A stretch of 64,000 bases of DNA. Origin: Cristatella mucedo (Eukaryota > Bryozoa > Phylactolaemata > Cristatellidae). Where the stretch lies: the NCBI GenBank assembly GCA_009760855.2, contig WPIO01000001.1, forward strand, positions 13,707,001 through 13,771,000, read 5' to 3'. The notes under the pieces are model-generated. The model saw only the letters and a program-made list of their open reading frames with translations. It was not told the origin of the DNA and did not search any database. Within the stretch, counting starts at the first letter, position 1. Each line of letters opens with the position of its first letter. This document shows, piece after piece, positions 1-45,039 of this stretch. A program made the translations under genes and the position numbers.

Positions 1-1524
1 ACAGCTACCTCTGCCTAAATGCAGTTGAGTAGAAAGCAAACTAAAAGTGCCTGCATCTATGATATGTACCGTCCAAAGAGATCATACCTCTAACCCAAAC
101 TTGGGAGGCCCTTAATGCACTGTGAAGTTAATAGTTTTTCAAAGCCCTCACCACATGCCCACGTTATCCGTTATTCCACCTAAAATCTTGATTATGTTTT
201 GTTCTCTTTTCTTATGCAACAAAATCTATTCTCTTGCTGCTGACTGAGGCACCTGCTTTCCAGTCGTCATGAGCTGCTACTTCCATGCTACTCACTTCCT
301 CAATTGCCTTAGTGGCTCAGCTACTGGGTCTCACTTTCTCTTTGTCGCATGAGATGACGGCTGTTGGCTACCGCTTTTGTATCAAAAGCCACTCAGCCTT
401 TGAGGGCGAAACAGAAAACTCTCTGCATTACACTGGCTTGGTCTTTGTGACTTTGTGGAGTTTCAGACGAAGATATGCTACATGATAGACCGACGTAGCA
501 TTCAGAAGTAAATTTGAGTTCATTAAAGGACTAATACAAGTTCTTTGAAGTCCTCTTTCTTTTTACTCAACATAGTGCATACACTAGATTGAATGCGTAT
601 TGATATTGGAATTACATTATGCATCTACCGAGCTGCAGTTGAGAAGCATTTCAATGCAGCAGTGCATGCTAATCCATCTTTACATTGAAATTATATTTCA
701 CCATAAGGTCGAACTGAATGAGTGATTCCTACTGTAGGTTTCGAAGGTCACGGGTTTAACTTACAAGGATGGCATCACAGATTCTTACTTTCTTGGGGTC
801 CTTAAGGTCATGGGTGCATTCCTTATAAGGCAGCATTGTGGTCGTGTGGCAAGACATGTAAGCCACCAGCCCACGAGTTTGGTAACAGACCGGGTATTGT
901 AGGAGATTTATTAGTATATGTGTCTGATCTTTGCACAATAGCTAACCAGACAGGCCGAGGTAGAGAAGGATATCTATCAGCCGACTGCCCTTTCTAAGGT
1001 CGATCTCCTTGGAGGTGCCAAGAGCTGCTTTGAAAAACTTTTTGCAATAATGGCAATTAATAAAACACTTCAGGCGCCGTATTGACGGGTCCTACTGTGC
1101 TTGAAACCGACAGCAACTGACTGCGATCCAATCAATCACATCCATCAGTAATTTCAATCGTCAAGACTCATTGGTTTCTCATGGGTCTTCTAGAGCATAA
1201 ATGGTGCAAAGGCCTTCAGTATAACTTGTATCTGCAGTGATGTCGTGACTGTTGAAACTCCTCCATAGCAAGTAAGCATGCATATTTGTATATCGAGAGG
1301 GTATTAGCTGGAAGCATAACACAAGACTAAAACAATAAGCTGGAGAGGATATTGTTAACAGAGGAGCAGCTCGGAAAGGTGTATGGGCAATCTGAATAAG
1401 TTGCCATATTCAAGTGCAAGCAAGCAAGCAAGCAACATCTATGTTGCAATGTGTACAAGGCATTCAAACATTTTGCCGGACATGGCAGATAATTTTGGAT
1501 ATTGCCATTGCTGCCTACCGACAC
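1..1524. other. Left edge: LINE-B fragment, otherwise nothing recognised
   Basis: This should be intron of the carboxypeptidase gene. Apart from the LINE-B relic at 234-485 I see no exon, RNA or simple repeat. I looked specifically for the next carboxypeptidase exon on the minus strand and did not find it. Confidence 0.4.
234..485 (+). repeat. LINE-B fragment (3' end of a non-LTR retrotransposon)
   Basis: Closely matches 60340-60560 in this window, with the same order of phrases: GAGCTGCTACTTCCATGC, TCTCTTTGTCGCATGAGATG, CTGTTGGCTACCG, and GACTTTGTGGAG followed by GAAGATA. The better copy shows the end of a LINE reverse-transcriptase ORF. This copy lacks the (ATTAC)n tail. Confidence 0.7.
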
Positions 1525-1629
1525 GTGAGAATATTCGTAGCCATCCGGATTAACCACAGGCAAAAAGTACCAAGTGTACGTGTCCAACAGATCTCGAACG
1601 TTTGTATCGCTGTGGTAAGTCGTCAGCAG
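1525..1629 (-). CDS. Carboxypeptidase exon 7: NPDGYEYSH
   Basis: A 105-nt phase-0 exon after a CTTCCAG acceptor. It encodes DTYTWYFLPVVNPDGYEYSH, the conserved strand before the catalytic arginine region. The apparent open frame beyond 1525 is intron. The next exon (normally D-R-x-W-R-K-x-R) was not found. Confidence 0.9.
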
Positions 1630-4168
1630 CTGGAAGATAAATATGAGTATTAATCTGCCACATCGAATCGCGTTCGCCAGCAACTGCAGTCAGCAACAAT
1701 AAAAATCTGCAACTGAAGTGATTGATCAGGCAAGACAATAAACATACCTTGTTTATTATGTGAATGATGGTTCCCACGGTGAGCCATTCTCTAGCATGGA
1801 TAGCAGCATCCACCCAGATGACAGGTTTCGTGCTGCCTGAGGCCTTCCCGACCTGTTGGTTAATTTACTCAGTAGCAATCATCCTCCAGACGTAAGGCTA
1901 CTGCTAGCCCGTTCCCCGGCACACACATTTACCCACCTTGATCATCTTCATCTCCCTACCCTCGTACGATGTCCCGATCGCTTCAATGCTTGCAAGATCC
2001 GGGTACTGTGCTGCCATCTGGTCAAGCCATGTGTTGATCTGTAACAGTATTATGCTCAACTCAACTCAACTCAACTCAACTGAAGGCCTTTGCTGTGGAA
2101 CTAACAGAGTCCAGATTACGCCCTGCCGACAAAGCCACACAAAGGTCAACTGCTAGCACCACCTCTTACCAAAGTATGGCGTGGAAATGTGCCCACAATT
2201 GACGTCTGGAGGGCTGCACTGTATGACACCTGTCCTAGGCTTCGGTTGCTGCCACCGGCTGCCAACAATGTTTCTTTTTGCCGTGACAACCAAGTATTGT
2301 CGACGCCGGGCAGCCAGGCCAATCGCTGGGCCATTCTGTCTGACAACCCGGATTTGACCAGCAGAGCTGCTACTTCATCGCGAAGTTTTGTATCGTCAAT
2401 AAGTCTAGTCAGATGGCAAACAGTTCAGCAGTCTGCTTGGAGCATGCAGCAGTTCCTAGCACTTGACAAGGAGGCACACTCAACAGCAATGCTCGGGGAT
2501 GTGTATTTGCTTACTTTTGGATGTCATTCTGAATTACTGTGGCTGTCATGCCTTGAGATCGAAGCTCTGACATGAGCCACGTCACAGTGTCAGGTGGTAC
2601 ATTTATGTCACAGGACTCGCCAAGGTGTGGATGAGTCCAAAAGTCGAGCTGTAACGGATAAAGCCACCGGCGCCAGCCAATGCCTTGTGTTATTTTCTAT
2701 TGGCACTATGCAATGAAAAAGCATGGTGGTATACTGGACTGTGTTTGCAGATGGAAACAGATCAGTCGGTATGCTTCTGTGTATAGCTGAGCCGTCGGCT
2801 GCACTTACAGAAGCCCTGAAAAAAATGCTCCATGCTGTGACCAAGCTGCATGACTAGGGAAAGCTACTGAGAGGCTCAGTGGATTAACTGCAACAACATA
2901 CCCCTATGCTAAGAGATGTAGTGGTATTTGGGCCTTTACAGGGTGCCTCCTGGAATCGAAATAGTGCTTTATTCTGGCTTGGCCGTTATATCCTTAACTC
3001 AGTATTCTACTTGGCCGGCTGCAAGTCAACCTCTAACCTGGTACTACTATGAGCATGGCACAGTAGTCAATGCTGAACTGTTACTGTGGAGAGGGCAACT
3101 GCATATCTTTGACAGACTAAATTAGTAACATGAAAACTGCCAGAGCACCAGAAAGATGAAAACTCCAAAAAAATTTGAAAATGTAAGCAACATAAGGATG
3201 CTGCAGTAACAAATTGCCATTTGTGATGATATTCTTCATGGATTAAAAGAGTTTGCATGCAATATTCCTTGCAGATCCAAGAGCCATTTGCCATTGAAGC
3301 CCTTTGCGATCTGCTGAATGACGAAGATCGTACCATCATCGAAGCTCGGCTTGCTGCATCTACGAGTAAGCATAAAAGGCTTAATTCTTTTGAAAATTTG
3401 CAGGTGAAAGAGTCGGCAGCTCGATTGGTTTTATATGCAGCAGCATCCACTGGATGCAAAACATGCATGTAGTGTATTTAAAGAATTGATATAGACAGTC
3501 ACTTAACTAATTCATCGCATTTGCTGCTCTGAAAAACCTCCATGCCCAAGAAATGTCATGGTCACATGTTTGGCCATGAAACCGTTACACAGCTGCTTAC
3601 AAGAAGTTACATACATTGGTAGATTCAAGATCTACTTATGAAATCTGACAAACTAGCCATTTAGAGTAATAATGGCATTCAAAACACTCTGTACTAAACA
3701 ATTAGATCAGTACCACCGTGTAGAGGCTATTAGGATAATTAGGATGTGCCGACATTGAGCTAGAGACCAGCAGGTTGGGCTTTAAGATAGCCACCGTAAT
3801 GAGATATTATACCTGAAGAAGCAAATCACTTCCTTAGAAAGGGCACACCTGCACGTGCGTTTGCATAGGCTAAGGCATTACTAGCACATTTATATCTACC
3901 TTGAACGCTAGAGGTTCGGTATTCAGCAGAGAGACGAGGTAGGCGACTTGCTCGGCTGTAGCCGGTTTAACTCGTATCAGCTTGTGGCTAAAAGAGACTT
4001 TCGCGTTAGCATGCAGCAGCAGACAGTGCGGCTCCGAAGAATTGCAGCTCGACGGCAGTATTGCCTGACCACTTACCCGTTGTAGAGTTTCACATCATGC
4101 GGGGCACACAAATGGATTAGAGCCAGCAGACCAACGACACCGGCAACCGAAGCTCTAGCAGCAACCAT
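1525..4168 (-). CDS. Zinc carboxypeptidase A/B (M14) precursor, 5' seven exons, 3' part missing
   Basis: Secreted metallo-exopeptidase that removes C-terminal residues, made as a zymogen. Exons read on the minus strand are 4077-4168, 3900-3987, 2515-2648, 2170-2404, 1937-2038, 1748-1852 and 1525-1629. All junctions are GT...AG and keep phase, giving about 287 residues. In order: a hydrophobic signal peptide, an activation propeptide with the DFW motif, a linker, the catalytic start with WLDQMAAQYP and SYEGR, the zinc ligand motif HAREW (H and E near residues 236 and 239), and FLPVVNPDGYEYSH. The remaining zinc ligand, substrate arginine and catalytic glutamate lie on later exons that I did not find in 1-1524. 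The linker between the propeptide's QKLIDD and RHTL is about 50 residues longer than in typical CPA/CPB. Family identity is firm; A versus B specificity cannot be decided. Confidence 0.9.
1748..1852 (-). CDS. Carboxypeptidase exon 6: HAREW zinc-binding motif
   Basis: A 105-nt phase-0 exon encoding PVIWVDAAIHAREWLTV. The H-x-x-E pair supplies two of the three zinc ligands of M14 peptidases. The donor is GTATGT. Confidence 0.93.
1937..2038 (-). CDS. Carboxypeptidase exon 5: N-terminal catalytic helix and SYEGR
   Basis: A 102-nt phase-0 exon between a TTACAG acceptor and a GTGGGT donor. It encodes INTWLDQMAAQYPDL and GTSYEGREMKMIK, the conserved opening of the M14 catalytic domain. Confidence 0.9.
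2055..2080 (+). repeat. (CAACT)n microsatellite
   Basis: Five tandem CTCAA/CAACT pentamers in the intron just upstream of carboxypeptidase exon 5. Confidence 0.9.
2170..2404 (-). CDS. Carboxypeptidase exon 4: end of propeptide, unusually long linker, start of mature chain
   Basis: Completes QKLIDD, the normal end of the propeptide helix, then encodes about 70 residues before RHTL, which joins INTW on the next exon. In typical CPA/CPB only about 20-25 residues separate these points, and the activation cleavage site lies there. The exon is open throughout (235 nt, phase 2 in, phase 0 out). The basic SDRMAQR and LSRQKE stretches could supply a trypsin-like site; that is inference. Confidence 0.75.
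2515..2648 (-). CDS. Carboxypeptidase exon 3: propeptide DFW segment
   Basis: Begins after a TTACAG acceptor with LDFWTHPHLGE, the hallmark DFW of M14A propeptides. It continues through a V-P-P-D helix start to VIQNDIQ and ends at a GTAAGC donor with two bases carried to the next exon. Confidence 0.85.
3275..3474 (+). other. Unexplained plus-strand open segment inside a carboxypeptidase intron
   Basis: On the strand opposite the host gene, a TTGCAG precedes an open stretch that encodes QEPFAIEALCDLLNDED and RTIIEARLAAST. It then reaches a GTAAGC and a TTTGCAG 38 nt later, and continues open to a stop near 3472. The Leu/Ala-rich helical look is armadillo/HEAT-like, but no second repeat unit is visible. 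Coding status is doubtful. Confidence 0.2.
3900..3987 (-). CDS. Carboxypeptidase exon 2: propeptide
   Basis: Preceded by a TCTCTTTTAG acceptor and followed by a GTAGAT donor. It encodes HKLIRVKPATAEQVAYL and on to LAFK, matching the propeptide pattern in which a beta strand is followed by a helix that begins near a T-x-E-Q motif. Confidence 0.85.
4077..4168 (-). CDS. Carboxypeptidase exon 1: start codon, signal peptide, start of propeptide
   Basis: The ATG at 4166-4168 opens a chain with a small basic start, a long Ala/Val/Leu-rich core (about residues 5-20) and then HDVKLYNG. The exon ends with GTAAGT. The phase (two bases carried over) joins exactly to the next exon to read YNGHKLIRV, the usual first beta strand of the carboxypeptidase activation domain. 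Confidence 0.85.
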
Positions 4169-5169
4169 ATCTGCCTGCAACTTTTGGACTTCTGGCGCTG
4201 TGCTGCTGCACGGCGAGCACTTGCATTTTATCATTTCGCCTAGGCACTGCATATTGATAGTGATTGGACTTCTTATCTTGATTCGGCTGTGTCATGGTGA
4301 CAGGATGCCCACTCTCACCCTCCCCAGGACTTATCCTAACAGCTGCATCTCATGTGGCGTCAATGCTGTTGATGTTCGCTAAAACGTGGACTCGAAAGCT
4401 GTCAGCAGCATTGTGGGGGCGCCCAGAGCGCCGACTTTCTCACACCCTACAGATTGATGCAACTTTCTTTTTTCTGCACAGCTTCTTCCTATGCCTACAC
4501 AGCATCAAGCTAATGGCTCAACTGCCTCACCCTGCATGCCTGTGCCTGCTTTGGCTAGCTGCTAGCATGTCGACCGATTACAGTTAGAGTCAAGGGCATG
4601 TGAACCACCTCGGCATAACTTGCTCGGGAAATCCTGCTGATCCTTGGATCTGCACTGACGCCATCCTTTCTCCTTCTTCTTCCACTTTATAGAGGCTGAT
4701 TCAACCGTCAGCAAGCACATACGGCGTTTACACGCAACTTGTATGAGTCTAGCAGCTAGAACTCAGCACTTAAGTTTGCCTCTCGTTCGTCCAGCAAAAT
4801 ATACATTTCCATACGAAAGCCTTATGGAGCTAGCTCGTCCTGTGAGACCCTAACCCCCTGACTCCCGATGCGGACTCACTCTTACTCACTTAGTATGGCA
4901 TTGGACGCCACACAGTATGGCATTACTAACAGTCATTTGGATCACCCGAAGCATGTTTGAACGGTTGCATGTGCTGCTTAGAGACTCGGCGCCCCTGGAG
5001 CCTAAACAAATACCGAGCACCAGCTCCATGTGGAATGTGGGTTGTAGGCTGCTTCACTATCTTAGCCTTATTCACACTGAATCAATCGTGCACCGTGCAG
5101 ATCAACAACGATAGCCCTGGTCCGCTATGCTTCCTACGTGAGTGACTCTCGCCTCCAAATACCAATAAG

Positions 5170-5236
5170 CACGTCACCAAGGTACTCAAGGCTCGTTGTC
5201 ACCAAGGTACTCAGGGCACGTCATCAAGGTACCAAG
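5170..5236 (+). repeat. Short tandem repeat, about 25-bp unit, three copies
   Basis: CACGTCACCAAGGTACTCA is repeated with small changes as TTGTCACCAAGGTACTCAGG and CACGTCATCAAGGTACC. Confidence 0.8.
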
Positions 5237-5398
5237 TAAATCCTCAGCCACTGCCAGCTACGGCATGTACTGTGGACTGTGCTTGGAAGGCTTACCCTAC
5301 AAGGGCCGTATCGCTTAGTCCACTTCCCATCCGAAAATTATAGTCACAGCATATAGCTGCGCCTACCAGTGCAACTCGGGCAAAAATGAGAATAAAGT

Positions 5399-5535
5399 AA
5401 AATATAGTTCATTTGTATGGCAGCATAAGAGAACTTAATCTCTATCCGCAGGCTTAACCTGAGCCGAAGGGCTTGTGCCCTCAACCTTGGTCGTTCAAGA
5501 CAAGCACCTTACTCTCTGGGGGTCAAACCAGGGTC
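5399..5535 (-). repeat. SINE-A copy (tRNA-headed SINE with LINE-A tail)
   Basis: Reads on the minus strand as a diverged tRNA-like head, then the shared tail (AGAGATTAAGTTCTCTT near 5440) ending in AT-rich sequence at 5400. It matches the better copies at 30998-31136 and 43241-43384. Confidence 0.65.
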
Positions 5536-6826
5536 AAACAAGTCAGGCTGTAGGCCAAGTAGCTTCGATGCAGCTGAGGAAGATGAGAGTCGACCCACGC
5601 GACGTGGGCCACATCTGCTGAAGAGATGGTATTGTATCTGTGACGTCGGCAAAATGGCAGATGTACTGCCGACAAACGGTCTAAGGTCTCACAGTGGCAT
5701 ACCACACGTCGAGCTGGCTTCCGACGGCATTCGCCGAGTTCAGATTGTGTGCCCTGCTTCTTTCTGAAGTCAGACAAAAAAAATTTAAAGCTTAGATGTG
5801 AGAAAAGTGAGACACGGAAGAGAAAGGAAGAAAGAGGTGGATTGAGGGAAGGAGGTACAGTGAGAGTGAAGACTGAGTGACAAGTGACAGTGAGTGTGTG
5901 ACAGAGAGCTCATCAGCAGTCAGTATAGTGGTTAGGGACCCAAAGCCCTCACACACTTCTCTGCCAGACAAACCACCGAGAAACCTAACCGAGGCAGACA
6001 CAACATTCAGAGTTGCATGTCAAAGGGCTGCAGCTTGTGCTAGCTCCCTGACGGTTGCAGGCATAACAAATCTGCTTTGGCATGTATTTGCTTGCTAGCA
6101 AGATTAGCCAGCTAGTGGACACAACCAGCTAATCTGTTCGATCAGTAGTAACTGCAAACACTGATTAGGCTTCACTCTAATAATATTTACTCAAGCAATC
6201 GATCCTGCTACACCAGCCATTGGTTAGCCAGCCCACAATGTGGCCACCAGTGTGCCCATGTAATGGAACTAATTATGGCCGGTCAGGTGATGGGAATAGA
6301 TGGCATCCCATACAACATACGGTTACACATATACTGCAGGGCTCTCTGTCGTGTGTCAAAGTAGAAACGTACACCAGTGCTTATTTGACTGACCTGGGGT
6401 TGGCAGCAGGCTCAAATCAACAACACTCCTGCGAACAGGGCTGATTGGCTTCTCGGACCTGCTTTGGAGGGGAGCTCTTTATTGATTTGGACAAGTTTGA
6501 CTTCAAGAGATTTGTTTTCTTATCGCTCACAAAGGGTACCTGATTTGCATCAATCGCTGGTGCTGCAGAGGCGAGCATGATCGTTTGGCAGCTCAGCTGG
6601 CTGCACTGATCACCCTGATACCACATGTCGTGTCAGTAGAGTGCAAAGGACGAATTAGCTCGGATAAAACGCTCAAATCACTGGCAAGCAGAAACAACAG
6701 CTCCATTCACTAACCAGACCTCGACAATATCCTTGCACGGGCATACTCGTTTGTCGAGTTTTGACTCATACAAGTACAGATAATGCAATATTCCATCATT
6801 CGTGTTGCATTTGTATTGCATTTACT

Positions 6827-6830
<4 letters not shown>

Positions 6831-6869
<39 letters not shown>

Positions 6870-6880
6870 GTATATATATA
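6831..6880 (+). repeat. (CA)n then (TA)n microsatellite
   Basis: About 16 CA dinucleotides at 6831-6862 followed by an imperfect TA/GTATA run. Confidence 0.95.
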
Positions 6881-7239
6881 CACTTGTGTTATAACAGGGA
6901 CGCCCCTGACTTATATTGCTGAGGCTCTAGAGTCAATAGCCCTGAAGTAGCCAAACCATAGTGGCTAGGATAACCCACATATATTTGCATTTGGCAAACT
7001 CACTGATAATTTAGGACTAGGCTGCACTCTAGTTTATATAAAGGGTGCAGCCTTTTTTCATATCTAGCGTTCTCCCTAGCATTTGATTTATTGCAGCTAC
7101 CGAGGTGGTCAATCAGGCTGGCACTCGTTATCTTTTAAGTTTTGCATTTAAAGCTCTTCTTCTGCATCGGAGCTACGAAGAGCTCTGGGCTCTCAGACTG
7201 GGATAGAGGCTTGCAATTAGCACTCGAGTCTCAAGCTCT

Positions 7240-7990
7240 TGGAAATTGAGGAGAAACTTGAGTCGGGTAATTCAGCAGCTTCATGTATAGAGCAGCTGGA
7301 GGATTAAGTAGGTTCTTAGCTTTTGTAAATGTCATCAAGCCACGAGAATGCTGTGACGTCAGTCGGTAGTGAGTTCTACCCTTTGGAAGTATATGTACTG
7401 AAGGAATGCACGGCATCTAGAGGATTTGCGGCTACCTAGAGGCACAGCTAGACGATGACGGTACGATCCAAAAGTATTTTCTGAGATGATAGCACTTCAC
7501 GATCCAGGTTGTGGGTTTGAGTCCTGAAGCAGCAATCCTTTATCCCCCACTGCAAGGGCAAGTGATATCTGCTAATGAAGGGACCACCAGCTCTTCTAAC
7601 TCGATTTCGTTTAGCTAGACCTCTAAACAGCCTCAAATCCTTTGGAGATCACGCCTACAGTTTCTATACTCCGTAAGTCTGGAACTAAGCATAACAACAT
7701 CACACTACTTTATGACCATAGCCGTGATGAAAAAACATTCGTCAGTTTCTCACAGCATTTGCTCCACCCAGTCCATGTGAATTGTCTTTTCTGTGCTCAT
7801 GTATGCTGAAATCAAATATTCTGCTATCACTAATCCTTCGACATGCTTCTTTTCCACCACATATACAAATTGCTATCAAGTTGCTGTAGGTTATTTTTGG
7901 TTTACTAATCATAATAATTACAAATTTGTATATCGCCCTCAGAGAACTAACTGAATCTCTTTCTAGGCACTTTAAAGAATCAGTGTAGAA
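7240..7990. repeat. Mosaic of LINE-A and SINE-B fragments
   Basis: 7290-7460 is a minus-strand LINE-A piece (GTCGGTAGTGAGTTC phrase). 7450-7590 resembles a plus-strand SINE-B (GGTTGTGGGTTTGAGTCCTG box B). 7608-7815 is plus-strand LINE-A (CCTCAAATCCTTTGGAGA). 7906-7990 is a minus-strand LINE-A 3' end (GCCCTCAGAGAACTAACTG, CTTTCTAGGCACTTT). Several insertions must have landed on one another. Confidence 0.6.
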
Positions 7991-9529
7991 AGTATTGCCC
8001 AATGATTGGTGGTATTTTAAGCAGCAGGCATAGTGAAAGCAAGTACATCACACGAAGAACGATCACAAAAACCTACCAAATGCTGTAATAAATACGTGCG
8101 TCTAGAAGATGGGGTGCCTATTGAGAAACTTATAGGTAATCTCATAATCCTTTTTAACTTGCACAGTCATTAGAGCTCCTTCGCTACATATGTGCTTGTC
8201 GGCACTTACTCAATGATGTACTCTACATTGTTTTTTCATGTGGGGTTTATTACTACCTGTCCTAATTGAGTCAATTAACCATTTTTCTCTGAGGTTGTTG
8301 GCTACCGAACTCCTACCAAGAGCAGGTTAGGGTTTGAGCTTGCAATAAGAACCAGAGCATAACGTGCCAAGTTCGGGAGCTATGACTGCCTTGGGGCAGG
8401 GCAGGGCTCAACCGAGCTACCGGACTTCAGAGGCCTGCCAGAGGTCGTCCTGCTTCGGTTTCCCTAAAGCTAAAATGCAAAGTTCTGTAGCTCAAGCTTT
8501 AAGAGCTCAACCCTGTGATTGTTTAATTCATGGTTGCTAAGTTCTAGTGTGCCCATACAGCAATCGCTATGCTAGCAGCAAGCCACTTAAATTCCACTCT
8601 CAAGTATTAATGTTGCATCCTATCCAGCCTGCAGCCTTTCGATTTCCTACTTCCGTTACAAAGCAGAGGCTATGCAGCTGCAGCTCGATAAATTCCTTTG
8701 AAGTTGTATGCATATCAAACAGATATAAGACTAGAAGAAATGTATTTGCGTTCACAGAAACCTGCATGAGGGTCCAAGGAGCACACAACACATGCCCAAA
8801 GTCGGTTGACACAAATCTTAATTTCAGTAACCTGAACGGTTGACCATCACGAGAATAAGGGGCATGTCGAACGACGATTAAAAGGCACCAAAGAAAAGCA
8901 CTCGGTTCGGGAGCAGCATCAACACACCGAGTGACAGGCGAATAAGGCATGATACCCACAGAAGCAGAAGGGGGCGCATAGAATTAAGCCCGACACCAGA
9001 GCGGAAGGAATGTGGCTGCCCAAAGAATCGTTCAGATGACTAGCGAGTCGGTCAATGCGGAGTTCTCATAGGCTGTTCTGGAAATGGCTGAAAAAGGCTC
9101 TCTGCCTCCCAAGGTCACACCAAAAGAGATGCTTCTGGACACATGTGTTCAGCTGGATTCCTTGAGCAATGGCAGGAAGCCCAAGCGATCATTCCTACAA
9201 TGGAAGCAAAGGTCACTTGACAAATTATGCATGCTACCACCTGGGTTTGCAGCTAGGTGCAAAAACGCGCAAAATGAGTTTTGCAATATCTTAAGAAATA
9301 TCTTTGGTTTCTAATATAGCCAAATTATCTAAGGATATTATTTTGCAGGCACCATCAGAACATTGCAAAGTCAGATTAACTGGATGAACCACGTATCCCT
9401 CTCTAAAAATGTCTCTCGACTTTGATGGGCATTTTTCTAGAAAACCAAGTGCTTGACTCATGCTTTTTTGAGCATGCAAAAACCGTAGGCCTGACATGGC
9501 ATGAAAAACTGCAAGAAATCGATTATGTG

Positions 9530-9680
9530 GTAACAATAATGGTAATAATGTATTTGCTATAGCCCCTCAAAGAACCCAATATTTTTCTGGGCACTTTACA
9601 ATTGCTGCAGAGGAAGCACGATCGAATAGTTAGTGGTAAGGAAACACTACCAAACAGCATAATCTGATAAACAAGGAATT
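9530..9680 (-). repeat. LINE-A 3' end, truncated copy
   Basis: On the minus strand it ends in an AATAATGG-type tail. It carries the family's terminal hairpin-like phrase (CTTTCT-GGCACTTTAC), the GCTGCAGAGGAAGCACGATC block, then the GTTAGTGGTA phrase. Confidence 0.75.
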
Positions 9681-10314
9681 AAAGAGTTTGTAAAATTACT
9701 TCCGATCTTAACTAGCTCGGTTTGCTAATTGCATGTATTAAATTGAACTGTTTTTTCATAATATCAAAAGAAACTCGTTAATATAAGCACATGACCAAGG
9801 TATTGGTTTTGCTGGTGCTTGCCAAGCTGTTTGCCTCTGTAGCAGTTCTATAAGGCTTCACAGAACTTTTTTCATAAAGAAACGAAGTTGGCTGGTGTCT
9901 CGCTGCAACTCAGTATCAATTTCTGTATAAGGGTCAAACCAGGTCGCGCCTGAGTCAGCACATCTGGAGAACTGAATTCATAAAGCCCCGACCATTTTGA
10001 AGTGCCAGATGTGATTGAGATGCATTTTTAGAGAGGGGGATACACAGCAAATCCAATAATTCTTGCTTTACCGTGTTCTAATAGTGCTACCAAAAATTAT
10101 CCTTTACCGTCTGTATCCAAAAATACTTTAATGACCAAACAAGTTAAGCTGCATGTTTTCACCCTAATGACCTCACCAAGATTGCAGCATGTATAATTTG
10201 CAATATGCACCTGCTTCCTAATATTCTGAGCCTATCGTGTACCAGTCAGTATATTTTGGCCTCGAATTTTTAAAACACTGCAATGGTTGTGATTTATGTT
10301 GCTTCTTACACTAA

Positions 10315-10578
10315 ATGGCTTTTCGAGCCAGCACTGGGTCGGCGCTTGCCGTCATCAATTACCGAAACAATCGTGTAGCGGCCAAAAATTCAATAAATGG
10401 TCTCACGGCGTTGCATGGCGCCTGCAGTGCAGGCACACTGCTAAAAGCGCTCAACGAAGCTCGAAGGAAACCCGAACTCCCGCCATTCGCCTCGCCCCTT
10501 AAATGCCAGCCTCCTCGCGAGACTCGGAAGCTGCGCACGGAGCCAGCAACGATGTCAGTGCCCCGCGTCCCAATATGA
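10315..10578 (+). other. Open frame with one ankyrin-like motif, antisense to the 3' side of the AIFM3-like gene
   Basis: An 87-residue open frame in a CpG-richer patch. It contains NGLTALHGACSAGTLL, which fits the ankyrin consensus core (G-x-T-A-L-H-x-A-C), followed by a basic, proline-rich end. Only one possible repeat is visible and there is no flanking splice evidence, so it could be a nested exon, a relic or chance. It lies about 180 bp beyond the AIFM3-like stop codon on the opposite strand. Confidence 0.2.
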
Positions 10579-10761
10579 ACGACTGGTTTGAGAATCACTT
10601 AAAACAAGTGCTGCACAATTCCAATTACAAGATCGCTAGAGAGAAGTAAATATAAGCAAGTTCGCCTTGATTGCAAGCAGTGGGCAGATTCAGGCATGCG
10701 AAGCAAATGCAAGGAAAACCACCATATCTGATGGTCACACCCAACGAGGTGATCAATACAC

Positions 10762-45039
<34,278 letters not shown>

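Larger units (their letters stand above)
4169..10761. other. Intergenic region between the carboxypeptidase and AIFM3-like genes
   Basis: The carboxypeptidase starts at 4168 and the AIFM3-like gene ends at 10762, both on the minus strand. The interval holds a SINE-A copy (5399-5535), a short tandem repeat (5170-5236), a CA repeat, a LINE/SINE mosaic (7240-7990) and a LINE-A tail (9530-9680). Open frames at 5523-6098 and 9084-9314 match no family I know. The carboxypeptidase promoter should lie just above 4168, but no clear TATA box could be assigned. Confidence 0.5.

Noticed and set aside
2189-2575. 128-residue plus-strand frame
   Set aside because: Shadow of carboxypeptidase exons 3 and 4, which carry matching splice phases and family motifs on the other strand.
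2608-2844. Minus-strand frame that looked like a Ulp1-type cysteine protease (IVPIENNTRHW)
   Set aside because: The region reads through the true carboxypeptidase exon 3 in another frame; no catalytic Cys or further Ulp1 motif is seen.
8600-8959. 119-residue minus-strand frame
   Set aside because: No motif, no splice context; its plus-strand counterpart is equally open.
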